From contig NZ_FNCJ01000009.1 in assembly GCF_900100735.1 (NCBI RefSeq), positions 124,001-188,000 on the forward strand: a stretch of 64,000 nucleotides of DNA, given 5' to 3'. A program made the translations under genes and the position numbers. Positions 7,465-17,500 of this stretch are shown here, piece after piece (within the stretch, counting starts at the first letter, position 1; the number at the start of each line of letters is the position of its first letter). Origin of the DNA: Paraburkholderia phenazinium (GTDB lineage Bacteria; Pseudomonadota; Gammaproteobacteria; Burkholderiales; Burkholderiaceae). The notes beneath the pieces were generated by a model. The model was not told where the DNA came from. It ran no database searches and worked only from the letters and a program-made list of their open reading frames with translations.

Positions 7465-8592
7465 TTAGCGAACCGGCCGCGCCAGCAGGTCGTCGAATAG
7501 CGCCGCATAGGTTGCGACCAGTTGCCGGTTATCCGGCAGATAGCGCGCGATCAGACTGCGCTGCTGCTCGCGGTACCAGGAGGCGTGCGCGTCGTGTGTC
7601 TCGATCGCCTCGATCACCCGGCGCGCCCCTTCATCGGCGTCGTTGCCCTGGTAGTAGTAACCGAGGTCGCTGCACAGCGACGCGTTGTGAATCAACGGAT
7701 AGCCTTGCCAGCACACTTCGAGGTAGAAGTAGTTCAGCGGGTTTTCGAGCTGGTGCGAGATAACGATATCCGTGTTTTCAGCCAGAAACACCGGGGTCTC
7801 GTGCCTGCCCAGGAAAACCGCCTTATGGTCGCGGACAATATCGAGCTGGTTCATCAAGGCGATGAAATCAAGGCTTTCTTTCGCAATCTGCTCAGCGTTC
7901 GTGACCTGCAACAGTGCGATGCTGTCGGGCCGCTGGCGGTAGGCCAGCTCGGCAATCAGCACCGGGTACAGGCAGAACTTGACGACATTGAGGTTGGGCT
8001 CCATCACGCTCAGGCGCCGCACACCTTCGCGTGGGCGGTACTCGCCCGCGTTGGGCAGCCCCTTGACGCGCTCGTCCAGAAACATCGGACTCCAGACAAA
8101 CGGTACGACCCGGCCCGCTTGCCGGCGCAACACCTCGAAGTACGACTGACTGATCTTGGCAACCTGCGGAATGATCCAGATATCGTCGTAGCGCTGATTG
8201 ACGAACAAGGTCTCGCCCCACATCGGCTTGCGGAACAGTACCGACTCCATCGCGTGGACATACTCGAAGCCACAGCAGTAAGACACGAGCCGCACGTTGC
8301 GCTGCTTCAGATAAGCGGTCTGGGCGCCGTCGATCTGACCGCCGAGTTCGATCAGCACGTCGAGGTCGTCTTTCGCCGCTTCGAACGACAACGTCGGATA
8401 GCGAACCTGGTCCCACGGCAGCGCCTCCGTGACGGCGACCGCGGTGGTGTTCACGAGGACCACTCGCGCGACCTGCGGGCAATGCCGCAATGCCTCCGCC
8501 AGGAAAGCGGCGTTCTGTTTGATGCCGTTGTTCCAGAGCGTTTCGGCTTCGTGGTGCAAGCCGATCGTGATGCCGACCCGCAGTGCGTTCAT
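7465..8592 (-). CDS. DUF2827 family glycosyltransferase-like protein (copy 1)
   Basis: A 375-residue soluble protein of the DUF2827 family, which has a GT-B-like look: an N-terminal VGITIGLHHEAETLWNNGI segment, a central VMEPNLNVVKFCLYP, and a C-terminal ENPLNYFYLEVCWQGYPLIHNA block like a nucleotide-sugar site. No signal peptide or membrane helix is present. It starts at ATG 8592, which overlaps the stop of the preceding DUF4019 gene as ATGA, so translation is probably coupled. It is the last gene of the adhesin cluster. Sharing the EPN and PLIHN motifs with two other copies nearby makes gene duplication clear. Role inferred: modification of the adhesin; no substrate is known. Confidence 0.82.
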   Translation of the reverse strand: MNALRVGITIGLHHEAETLWNNGIKQNAAFLAEALRHCPQVARVVLVNTTAVAVTEALPWDQVRYPTLSFEAAKDDLDVLIELGGQIDGAQTAYLKQRNVRLVSYCCGFEYVHAMESVLFRKPMWGETLFVNQRYDDIWIIPQVAKISQSYFEVLRRQAGRVVPFVWSPMFLDERVKGLPNAGEYRPREGVRRLSVMEPNLNVVKFCLYPVLIAELAYRQRPDSIALLQVTNAEQIAKESLDFIALMNQLDIVRDHKAVFLGRHETPVFLAENTDIVISHQLENPLNYFYLEVCWQGYPLIHNASLCSDLGYYYQGNDADEGARRVIEAIETHDAHASWYREQQRSLIARYLPDNRQLVATYAALFDDLLARPVR

Positions 8593-9119
8593 GGCGTTGC
8601 AATCTGGTTCTGGGTCGCGCCCCGGTCCTGGGTTTGGCGCGGCACGTACCCGGTCAGATGCCACTGGCCGTCGTCGCCCAGCCGGAAGCTCAGCATTTCG
8701 AACATCGTGCGGCCGCTCGTCAGGGTGGTGGCGAAATCGACGTTCGCGTACAGGCCGTCGGGAATTCCTTTGGCGCCGCTGTACTGGATCCGCGTGACCG
8801 AGGCCCAGCCGCGCCGCGTCACCGCGCCCACGGACTGACGCGCCTGCTGTAGCTGACTCGCAAAGCGCTCCTGCGGCAGGCTCGCCTTGACGAACGGCGC
8901 CGCGTCTTGCCATAGCGCGGCATAGTGATTGCCGTCGAGTTGCTGCAAGACCTGATTGGCGTCGTTCAGCAGTTCGTCGGCCGAGGTACCCTGCTCCGCG
9001 AGCGCGAGCGTCGAGCCGCAAACCATCACGCAGGCAGCAGTCAGCGTGGCGGCAAGGCGGGCGGCTGTCGACGGGCGTGTCGGTCGGGCGAGCCGGTCAA
9101 GCGAAAAATATGTCTTCAT
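8589..9119 (-). CDS. DUF4019 secreted protein
   Basis: A 176-residue exported protein with a long N-terminal region (arginine-rich start, then a hydrophobic stretch ending LALA) and a mature DUF4019-type domain of ~130 residues containing a HYAALWQDAAPFVKA helix and a WHLTGYVPR strand. DUF4019 proteins are of unknown function and are often periplasmic. Its stop overlaps the downstream DUF2827 start, and the upstream DUF2827 gene ends only 21 bp away, so it is embedded in the adhesin operon. A periplasmic helper for adhesin export or folding is a reasonable guess, no more. Confidence 0.8.
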   Translation of the reverse strand: MKTYFSLDRLARPTRPSTAARLAATLTAACVMVCGSTLALAEQGTSADELLNDANQVLQQLDGNHYAALWQDAAPFVKASLPQERFASQLQQARQSVGAVTRRGWASVTRIQYSGAKGIPDGLYANVDFATTLTSGRTMFEMLSFRLGDDGQWHLTGYVPRQTQDRGATQNQIATP

Positions 9120-9140
9120 GGTGCGGTTCGAACCTGGCTG

Positions 9141-10295
9141 TTAAGCGGGTGTATAGAGCGTGGCCAGCGCATCGCTATAGACGCGCACGTTGTCGTCGTT
9201 CTCGGGGTCCAGTCCGCGCAAGAACGCATTGGCGGTGCGCCGGTAGCTCTCGATATGCGTATCGTGTTCGGCGAAGGCCCGCTGCAAGGCCCGGCCGCCC
9301 TCCTCGCAATCGAAGTCGTGATAGCGGTAGCCACAGTCGCCGATCAGGTGCGAGTTATGAATCAGCGGATAGCCGCCGTACAGCGCCTCGTAGTAGACAT
9401 AGTTCTGGCCGTTTTCCCAATGATGGCTGACCACCGCGTCCACGTCCGCTGCCACCACCCGGCAAAACGGAAAGCGCCCTTCGAACGAGGTCAGGCCGTG
9501 CTTGACGATATTCAGGCTGCGGGCGAAGCCGTTGAAGCTCACGTGCTCCTTCAGATGGAACGTGTTGTAGGCCCACACGTGTTCTAGCAGGTCCGGATCG
9601 GCGCGGTGCGCCGCCTCGCAGGACAGCAGCGGCACGAAGCTCGTCTTCACCATGCAGATATTCGGCTCGAAGATGCCGGCGCGCCAGCGCCGCCGCCCCG
9701 GCCGGTAGCCAAAGCTCAGTCCCTCGGGCAGGCGTGCCGCTTCGCGCTCCAGCACCAGCGGGCTCCACAGATGCGGCATCAGGCGTACCGGGCAGCGAAA
9801 GGTGCTGGCGTAGTACGGCACGCAAGTATTTTCGTATTCGGGCAGCGTCCAGACCTCGTGATATGGCGCCGCATTAATCAGGAGTCCATGCGGCTTGTCG
9901 AAGATCATCCGTTCGATGTCGATGACATAGTCGTTGCCCACCCGCATCGAAACGATCTTGCCGCCGCGTTCGCGAAACGCCACCACCCACTCGCGCGACA
10001 GCTGGGCGCTCATCTCGATCATCACGTCGAGCGTCGCGGCCGCTTCGTCCATGTCGATCAATGGCACCGGCGAATCGGCGAGAAAGTTCTTCGCGTCCTC
10101 GGGCCGGCCGTCGCCGCCGCCCGCCACCAGATACGTGGCTGCGACGAGCGGCGAGCGCATCAGCAACATCACCAGAAAAATGCAGTTCTGGTAGATGCCG
10201 TTTTCCCACACCGACTGCTCGCCCTTGCGCACGTAAATCGACACGCCGACGCGCAGCTTGCGGGGCTGGGTGGCCGGGCGAGGTTCAAGGCTCAT
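9141..10295 (-). CDS. DUF2827 family glycosyltransferase-like protein (copy 2)
   Basis: A 384-residue paralogue of the neighbouring DUF2827 proteins. It shows the same order of motifs: KLRVGVSIYVRKGEQSVWENGIYQN at the start region, a central AGIFEPNICMVKTSFVPLL, and HHWENGQNYVYYEALYGGYPLIHNSH late. The start is ATG 10295, which overlaps the stop of the upstream copy as ATGA. Two alternative upstream codons exist in the open frame but would overlap the previous gene further. It is cytoplasmic by sequence. It is probably co-translated with copy 3 as part of the adhesin operon. Confidence 0.83.
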   Translation of the reverse strand: MSLEPRPATQPRKLRVGVSIYVRKGEQSVWENGIYQNCIFLVMLLMRSPLVAATYLVAGGGDGRPEDAKNFLADSPVPLIDMDEAAATLDVMIEMSAQLSREWVVAFRERGGKIVSMRVGNDYVIDIERMIFDKPHGLLINAAPYHEVWTLPEYENTCVPYYASTFRCPVRLMPHLWSPLVLEREAARLPEGLSFGYRPGRRRWRAGIFEPNICMVKTSFVPLLSCEAAHRADPDLLEHVWAYNTFHLKEHVSFNGFARSLNIVKHGLTSFEGRFPFCRVVAADVDAVVSHHWENGQNYVYYEALYGGYPLIHNSHLIGDCGYRYHDFDCEEGGRALQRAFAEHDTHIESYRRTANAFLRGLDPENDDNVRVYSDALATLYTPA

Positions 10296-11485
10296 GAGCG
10301 GCTCGCTTGGGGGGCAAACGCCGCGTCGCGGCACAGATGCAACAGCCGGGCCGCATAGGCGTCGAGATTGGCCTGGCTAAACGGATCCACCGCGGCGAAG
10401 ATGCCTTGCGAGCGGGTACGGTATTCGACAAGCCCGTGGGCGTGCTGCGCCGCTGCGTGCTGCAGTTGCGCCGCGCCCTTGCGCGCATCGAAGCCAGGGT
10501 AGTAGTAGCCCGCCTCCTTGAGCCACGGCGAGTTGTGGATCAGTGGATAGTCGCCGTAGAGCGCGTCGAGATAGCTATAGTTCTGTTCGTTCTGCCATTG
10601 ATGCGCGACGATGGCATCGGCATGCTGCACCATGAAACCGACAATATCGTGGCGGCCATGAAAGGTGGCCTTGTGCTCGCGCACGAGATCCAGCGAGTTG
10701 GCGAAGTACAGCATGGTGGGATGATCTTTGAGGTGCAAGGTGTTGAGCACATGCATCGCTTCGACGAGACCGCGATCCGTGCGGTATGCCTCGTCGCAGA
10801 CCAGCATCGGAATGCTGGAGGTCTTCACCACCGAAATATTCGGCTCGAAAATCGCCACCCGCAGGCCGCGGCGCGAGCCGTCGCGGGTTGCTCCGGATGC
10901 TCCGGCTGTCTCGGCCGGCGCCGTTGCGGTTCCGCTGGCCCCATAGCCGTAGTGCATGCCGAGCGCTTCGACTTCGCGCATGCGTTGCTGGACAAACTGC
11001 GGATGCCAGATGAAAGGCGCCTCGTACACATCGCACCGGTGCAAGAGGCGCATCATCGGCGCGAAGGCGGCGTCTTTGGGCAGGTGCCAGACCTCGTCGC
11101 AACGGTCGGGCCGCGGCGCATGAGTGGGCTTGGTAAAAATGGCCGGTTCGGCAAGACCGACATACGGCTGGCCGCAGCAGTAGAACACCACCTTCTTGCC
11201 GCGCGCGCGCATCAGGTCAAGCCACTCGATGTCGAGCGCCCCGCCCATTTCGACGATCACATCCACTTCGTCCGTGGCTTCGTGCGCCCTCATCAGGCGC
11301 AGGTTGCGCACGGACAGGTCCACCTGCTCGGGCATCACGCCCTGGTCGCCGACATCGATCAGCACTACCGACTGCACGAACGGCAGGCGCTGGAACAGCT
11401 CTGCCAGAAAGATGACGTTCTGTCCCAGCCCGTTCTGCCAGATGTTCTGGCCGGTGTGAGTAATGACGGAAATCCCGATGCGCAT
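10292..11485 (-). CDS. DUF2827 family glycosyltransferase-like protein (copy 3)
   Basis: A 397-residue DUF2827 paralogue directly downstream of the adhesin (31 bp between the adhesin stop and this ATG). It contains RIGISVITHTGQNIWQNGLGQN at the N-terminus, VAIFEPNISVVKTSSIPML in the middle and HQWQNEQNYSYLDALYGDYPLIHNS near residue 315. Relative to copies 1 and 2 it has an extra Ala/Gly/Thr-rich insertion of ~25 residues before the EPN segment. The long open frame extends far into the adhesin gene, but the family N-terminus fixes the start at 11485. The likely role is transfer of a sugar to the adhesin or a related surface structure. Confidence 0.83.
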   Translation of the reverse strand: MRIGISVITHTGQNIWQNGLGQNVIFLAELFQRLPFVQSVVLIDVGDQGVMPEQVDLSVRNLRLMRAHEATDEVDVIVEMGGALDIEWLDLMRARGKKVVFYCCGQPYVGLAEPAIFTKPTHAPRPDRCDEVWHLPKDAAFAPMMRLLHRCDVYEAPFIWHPQFVQQRMREVEALGMHYGYGASGTATAPAETAGASGATRDGSRRGLRVAIFEPNISVVKTSSIPMLVCDEAYRTDRGLVEAMHVLNTLHLKDHPTMLYFANSLDLVREHKATFHGRHDIVGFMVQHADAIVAHQWQNEQNYSYLDALYGDYPLIHNSPWLKEAGYYYPGFDARKGAAQLQHAAAQHAHGLVEYRTRSQGIFAAVDPFSQANLDAYAARLLHLCRDAAFAPQASRS

Positions 11486-11516
11486 GTTCACACTCAGGTT
11501 GATACTGATCTTGACA

Positions 11517-14500
11517 CTACCAGGAATAACCCACACCCGCGTTGACCAGCACGTGAGCCCCATCCGTTGCGCTGGCGCCCAGCTTGACGATGGTGTTTTG
11601 CGTAATCCGTGCGCTCGCGCCGATGGCGATAGCACTGTACCCCGCGTAATTCCCCACCCCCGCAGCAATCTGGAAGGTCTTGCCCTGTTCGACCTGGGGC
11701 AAACCGGCCAGCGCGCCAGCCATGGCCACGCCCGAATACGCTGCGCGCGCCACATCGTTGATATTCTGCTGAACACCCTGCAGTTGCGCAACGTTTACCG
11801 CATCGGTCGGGTTGACGCCCGGCGCCACGTTGGTGATGGTCCGCTCGTTACCCGGCGAGCCCACCGACACCGAGTTCGCCTCGCTTGCCACCGAGCCGGC
11901 GCCAATCGCCACCGAATTCGGCGCGGATGCGACCGCATTGGAACCCACTGCTGACGAGTTGGTGCCGCTTGCCTGGGCGCCCGCACCCACCGCCGACGAG
12001 CCGGAGCCCGTCGCCTGCGAGCCGGAACCGACCGCGACGGTGTTGCTCGAGCTTGCGGTCGAGTTGCCGCCGATCGCCACCGATTCGGTGCCGGTAGCGC
12101 TTGCCGCGCTGCCGGTGGTGTTCACCGCCACGTACTTCGAATTGCTCGCCGCGGCGTTGTTGGTGGTGGTTTGCGACAGCTGGGTGAGCTGACCGCCGAT
12201 CGTGCCCAGTTGCGTTTCGAGCGCAAACAGCTGGCTGCCGTTGACTGCATCGGTGCTGGTCGCGGTGATCGCACCTGCCGCGATGTTGGTCAGTGCCACC
12301 GCCGAGGCTGCACCCACACCGCCGAGCGTCACGCTGGTATGCGCGGGGCTGTCGTACAGCACCGCATCGCTCGCGACCGAGGCCACCGCCTGCAACTGGC
12401 TGACGTTCACCGCATCGGTCGGCGCGGTGCCGGCGGCGACGCCGGTCAACTGCCGTGCGCCTGCTGTACCGGTGAAGTCGACACTGGTGCCGCCCGTGTT
12501 GGCGCCCACCGTGATCGCACCGTTGCCCGGCGCGCCGCCGACCTGCTGCACGAGACCCACCGTGCCGCTGGCGATGCCGGTCGACAGCGCGGTGACGCTG
12601 CTGGTGGCGGTCGTGAGGCCGGTGGACAGCGAGGCGACGTTGCTGTTGGTCGTGGTGAGCCCGGTCGACAGCGAGGCGACATTGCTGTTGGTCGTGGTGA
12701 GGCCAGTGGACAACGAAGCCACGTTGCTGTTGGTCGTAGTGAGACCGGTCGACAGCGACGCCACGCCGCTCTGCGCGGTGCTGACCCCCGTCGACAGCGA
12801 ACTGATGCTGGTCGAGGTCGTGGTGGACAGCGAGGTCAACTGCCCGAAGTTGACCGCATCGGTCGGGTTCACCCCGGCAGCGACGTTGGTCAGCGTCACC
12901 GGCGCGGTCGAGCCGACACCGCCGAGCGTGACCTTCGTATGGGTCGAGTCGTCGTACTGGACCGAATTCGCCACGCCCGTCGACAGCGAGGCAATGTTGC
13001 TGTTGGTCGTGCTCAGGCCGGTGGACAGCGACGTGATGCCCGTCGAAGTCGAGGTCGAAAGCGACGCCACACTGCTGTTGGTCGTGCTCAAGCCGGTGGA
13101 CAGCGAGTTCACGCCGCTTTGCGCCGTGCTGATACCCGTCGAGGTCGACGTCGACAGCGAAGCCACGCTGCTGTTGGTCGTGCTGATGCCCGTGGACAGC
13201 GAGCTGAGACCGGTCGAAGTCGAGGTGGACAGCGTTGCCACCGTGCTGTTGGTGGTGCTGAGGCCGGTCGAGGTCGAGGTGGACAGCGAAGCCACACTGC
13301 TGTTGGTTGTGCTCAGACCGGTGGACAGCGAGTTCACGCTGCTTTGCGCCGTGCTGATGCCCGTTGAGGTGGAGGTCGACAGCGACGCAACGCCGCTGTT
13401 GGTCGTGCTAAGACCGGTGGACAGCGAGTTCACACCGCTTTGCGCCGTGCTGATACCCGTCGAGGTCGAGGTCGAGAGCGACGCCACGCTGCTGTTGGTC
13501 GTGCTCAGGCCCGTGGACAGCGAGCTGACACCGGTCGACGCCGAGGTGGACAGGCTCGCCACGTTGCTATTGGTCGTGCTCAATCCGGTGGACAACGAAC
13601 TGACGCCGGTCGACAAGGAAGCCACGTTGCTCGCGGCAGTGTTCACCTGCGACGCCACGGCATACAACTGGCTGCCGTTGATGGCATCCGTGCTGGCGGC
13701 CGTGACCTGACCGGCAGCGACGTTGGTGATCTGACGCTCGGCGCCAGGTGCACCGACGCTCACGACGCTCGTCGGGTTAGCCCCGGCAAAGCCGCTGAAG
13801 GTGGTCGAACCGACCGTGGCGCTGCTGGTCGGATTCGCTGCCGCGGTCACCGAGCCGTAACCCAGTGCGACATCGCCGGGGTTGTTGGCCACGGCCGCCG
13901 GTCCGATCGCCACGCTGTTCGCGCCGAGCGCCTGCGAATCCGCCAGCGTCGAGTTGGCGTGAAAGTACTTGATGCCCTGGCTATTGATGCTGTTGAGCAC
14001 CGAGCCGACGTCGTTGAGCGTGCTGGTCGTGCCGTTCGCGTTGTAGGTGGTGTACGACGGTGCGGAGATCGCGCCGGTTGCCGGGTTGTAGGTGGCGCCG
14101 CCACCGAGTGCGGACGCCGTGCTGTTGCCGAGCGCGGTGACGTTGGTCTGGATCGAGCCAACGCTGGTCGACAGCGAGGCGATGCCGGTCGAGGTCGACG
14201 TCGACAACGTCGTGACCGTGCTGTTGGTCGTGCTCAGCCCCGTCGAGAGCGAGGACACGCCGCTTTGCGCGGTGCTGATGCCGGTCGAGGTCGAGGTGGA
14301 CAGCGAAGCCACGCTGCTGTTGGTCGTGCTCAGGCCGGTGGACAACGACGTCACACCACTTTGGGCCGTGCTGATGCCCGTCGACGCCGAGGTCGACAGC
14401 GAAGTCACGCTGCTATTGGTCGTGCTGAGGCCGGTGGACAACGACGTCACACCACTTTGGGCTGTGCTGATGCCCGTCGACGCCGAGGTCGACAGCGAGG

Positions 14501-17500
14501 TCACGTTGCTGTTGGTCGTGCTCAGGCCGGTGGACAACGACGTCACACCACTTTGGGCCGTGCTGATGCCCGTCGACGCCGAGGTCGACAGCGAAGTCAC
14601 GCTGCTATTGGTCGTGCTGAGGCCGGTGGACAACGACGTCACACCACTTTGGGCCGTGCTGATGCCGGTCGAAGTCGACGTGGACAGCGAAGTCACATTG
14701 CTGTTCGTGGTGCTCAGCCCCGTCGACAGCGAAGCGACGCTGCTGCCCGTCGTGCTCAGGCCCGTCGAGAGCGACGCCACACCGCTCTGCGCGGTGCTCA
14801 CACCCGTCGACAAGGAATTGACGCTCGTCGACGTCGTGGTGGACAGCGAGGTCAACTGGCTGAAGTTGACCGCATCGGTCGGGTTGACGCCGGCGGCGAC
14901 ATTGGTCAGCGTTACCGGTGTGGTCGAACCGACGCCGCCCAGTGTCACCTTCGTGTGGGTCGAGTCGTCGTACTGGACCGAATTCGCCAGCCCTGTCGAC
15001 AGCGAAGCGACGTTGCTGTTGGTGGTGCTGAGACCCGTGGACAGCGACGTGATGCCCGTCGAGGTCGAGGTCGACAGCGAGGCCAGGCCGCTGTTGGTCG
15101 TGCTCAGACCAGTGGACAACGAGGTCACGCCGCTTTGGGCTGTGCTGATACCCGTCGAGGTCGAGGTCGACAGCGAAGCCAAGCCGCTGTTCGTCGTGCT
15201 GAGCCCGGTCGAGGTTGACGTCGACAACGAAGCCACGTTGCTGTTCGTCGTGCTCAGGCCGGTAGACAGCGAGGTCACGCCGCTTTGGGCTGTGCTGATA
15301 CCCGTCGAGGTCGAGGTCGACAGCGATGCCACGCTGCTGTTGGTCGTGCTCAGACCCGTGGACAGCGAACCCACACCGCTTTGTGCCGTGCTGATGCCCG
15401 TGGAGGTCGAGGTTGACAGCGAAGCCAGACCGCTGTTCGTCGTGCTGAGGCCCGTCGACAACGAGCTGACGCTCGTCGATGTCGTGGTGGACAGCGAAGC
15501 TACGCTGCTCTGTGCGGTGCTGATACCGGTCGAGGTGGATGTCGACAGCGAAGTCACGCTGCTGTTGGTCGTGCTCAGCCCAGTGGACAGTGAAGTCACG
15601 CCACTTTGCGCCGTGCTGATACCCGTGGACGTCGAAGTCGACAATGAGCTCAAGCCCGTCGACAGCGAACTCACCGAGCTGCCCACCGAGTTGACCTGGT
15701 TCGCCACCGAATACAGTTGGCTGCCGTTCACAGCGTCGGTGCTGGTTGCCGTGACGCGGCCCGCCGCCACGTTGGTGATCTGCCGCTCGGCGCCCGGTGC
15801 GCCCACGCTCACCACACTCGTCGGGTTAGTCCCTGCAAAGCCGCTGAAGGTGGTCGAACCGACCGTGGCGCTGCTGGTCGGATTCGCCGCCGCGGTCACC
15901 GAACCGTAGCCGAGTGCGACATCGCCGGGGTTGTTGGCCACGGCCGCCGGTCCGATCGCCACGCTATTCGTGCCAAGCGCCTGCGAGTCCGCCAGCGTCG
16001 AGTTGGCGTGGAAGTACTTGATGCCCTGGCTGTCGATGTTGCTCAGCGCCGAGCCTACGTTATTGACCGTGCTGGTCGTGCCGTTCGCGTTGTACGTGGT
16101 GTACGACGGAGCGGAGATTGCGCCGGTCGTCGCGTTATAGGACGAGCCGCCGCCCAGCGCGGCTGCCGTGCTGGTGCCCAGGGCGTTCACGTTGGTCTGG
16201 ACCGTGCTCACGCCGGTCGACAGGCTGGTGATGCCGCTCGTCGCCGTAGCGAGGCCGGTCGACGTCGAGGTCGACAGCGAGGTCAGGCTGCTGTTGGTGG
16301 TGACAAGGCCCGTCGAGAGCGAGCTGACACTGCTCGTCGTGCTGCTCAACCCGGTGGACAGCGATGCCACGTTGCTGTTGGTGGAGCTCAGGCCGGTGGA
16401 CAGCGACGCCACGTTGCTGTTGGTGGTGCTCAAACCGGTCGACAGTGAACCGACACCGCTCTGTGCCGTGCTGATACCCGTCGAAGCCGAAGTGGAAAGC
16501 GCCGTCACGCTGCTGTTCGTGCTGCTCAGACCGGTGGACAACGAAGCCACATTGCTATTCGTCGAGCTCAAACCGGTCGACAGCGAACCCACGCCGCTTT
16601 GTGCCGTGCTGATGCCGGTCGAGGTCGACGTCGACAGCGCCGTCACATTGCTATTCGTCGTGCTCAACCCCGTCGACAGCGAGGTCACCCCGCTCTGTGC
16701 CGTGCTGATGCCAGTCGACGCCGAAGTCGACAGCGCCGTCACATTGCTATTCGTCGTGCTCAGCCCGGTCGACAAGCTGGCATCGCGGCTCACCGCCGTG
16801 CTCAGCCCCGTCGAGGTCGAGGTGGACAACGCCGTCACATTGCTATTCGTGGTGCTCAAACCCGTGGACAGCGAAGTCACACCGCTTTGCGCGGTGCTGA
16901 TGCCGGTCGACGCAGAGGTCGAAAGCGAGGCAATGCTGCTGGTCGCCGTGCTCAAGCCCGTCGACGTCGAAGTCGACAGGCTCGAAATGCTGCTCGCGGT
17001 GGTGCTCATGCCGGTGCTCAACTGCGAGACCGTGACAGCGTCCTGCGGCGCCGAGCCGTCGGCGACATTGGTGATCCGGCGCAGCGCGGTGGCGGTGCCG
17101 ACCGACACTTCAGACAACGGCGCAGCCGTGCCCGTCAGATACCCCGTACCCGTCGGCGCAGCCGCGCCGGTGGCGCTGCCGTAGCCAATCGCCACGCTGT
17201 TGGCGTAGCTCGCGGTGCTGTTAGGACCGAGCGCCACGCTGTTGTTGCCGACCGCACTGCTGCCGCTGCCCAGTGCCAGCGAACTGGTGCCGGAAGCAAC
17301 CGAGTTGTAAGCGATTGCTGCGGACGAAACACCGCTTGCCGTCGCGCCATCGCCGATTGCGCTGGAATTGTTGGCGCTCGCGGTTGCATACGTCCCGATC
17401 GCCGACGCCCCGGTGCCCGTCGCGGTCGACGTCGTGCCGATCGCCGTCGCGCTCGCGCCGCTGGCCGTCGCAAACGTGCCGAGCGCAGTGGCGGCTGTGC

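Noticed and set aside
7465..9021. Extended frame making the first DUF2827 protein over 500 residues long
   Set aside because: The upstream part is antiparallel-frame noise across the DUF4019 gene; the family N-terminus fixes the start at 8592.
14341..14724. CRISPR-like regular repeats
   Set aside because: The repeats are 96 bp without unique spacers and lie in frame inside the adhesin gene; they are coding tandem repeats.
12202..17184. Very long plus-strand frames (hundreds of codons) opposite the adhesin
   Set aside because: They are antisense to highly repetitive Ser/Thr codons, their products are monotonous Val/Leu/Asp or Arg/Gly repeats, and none has a start signal or a known domain.
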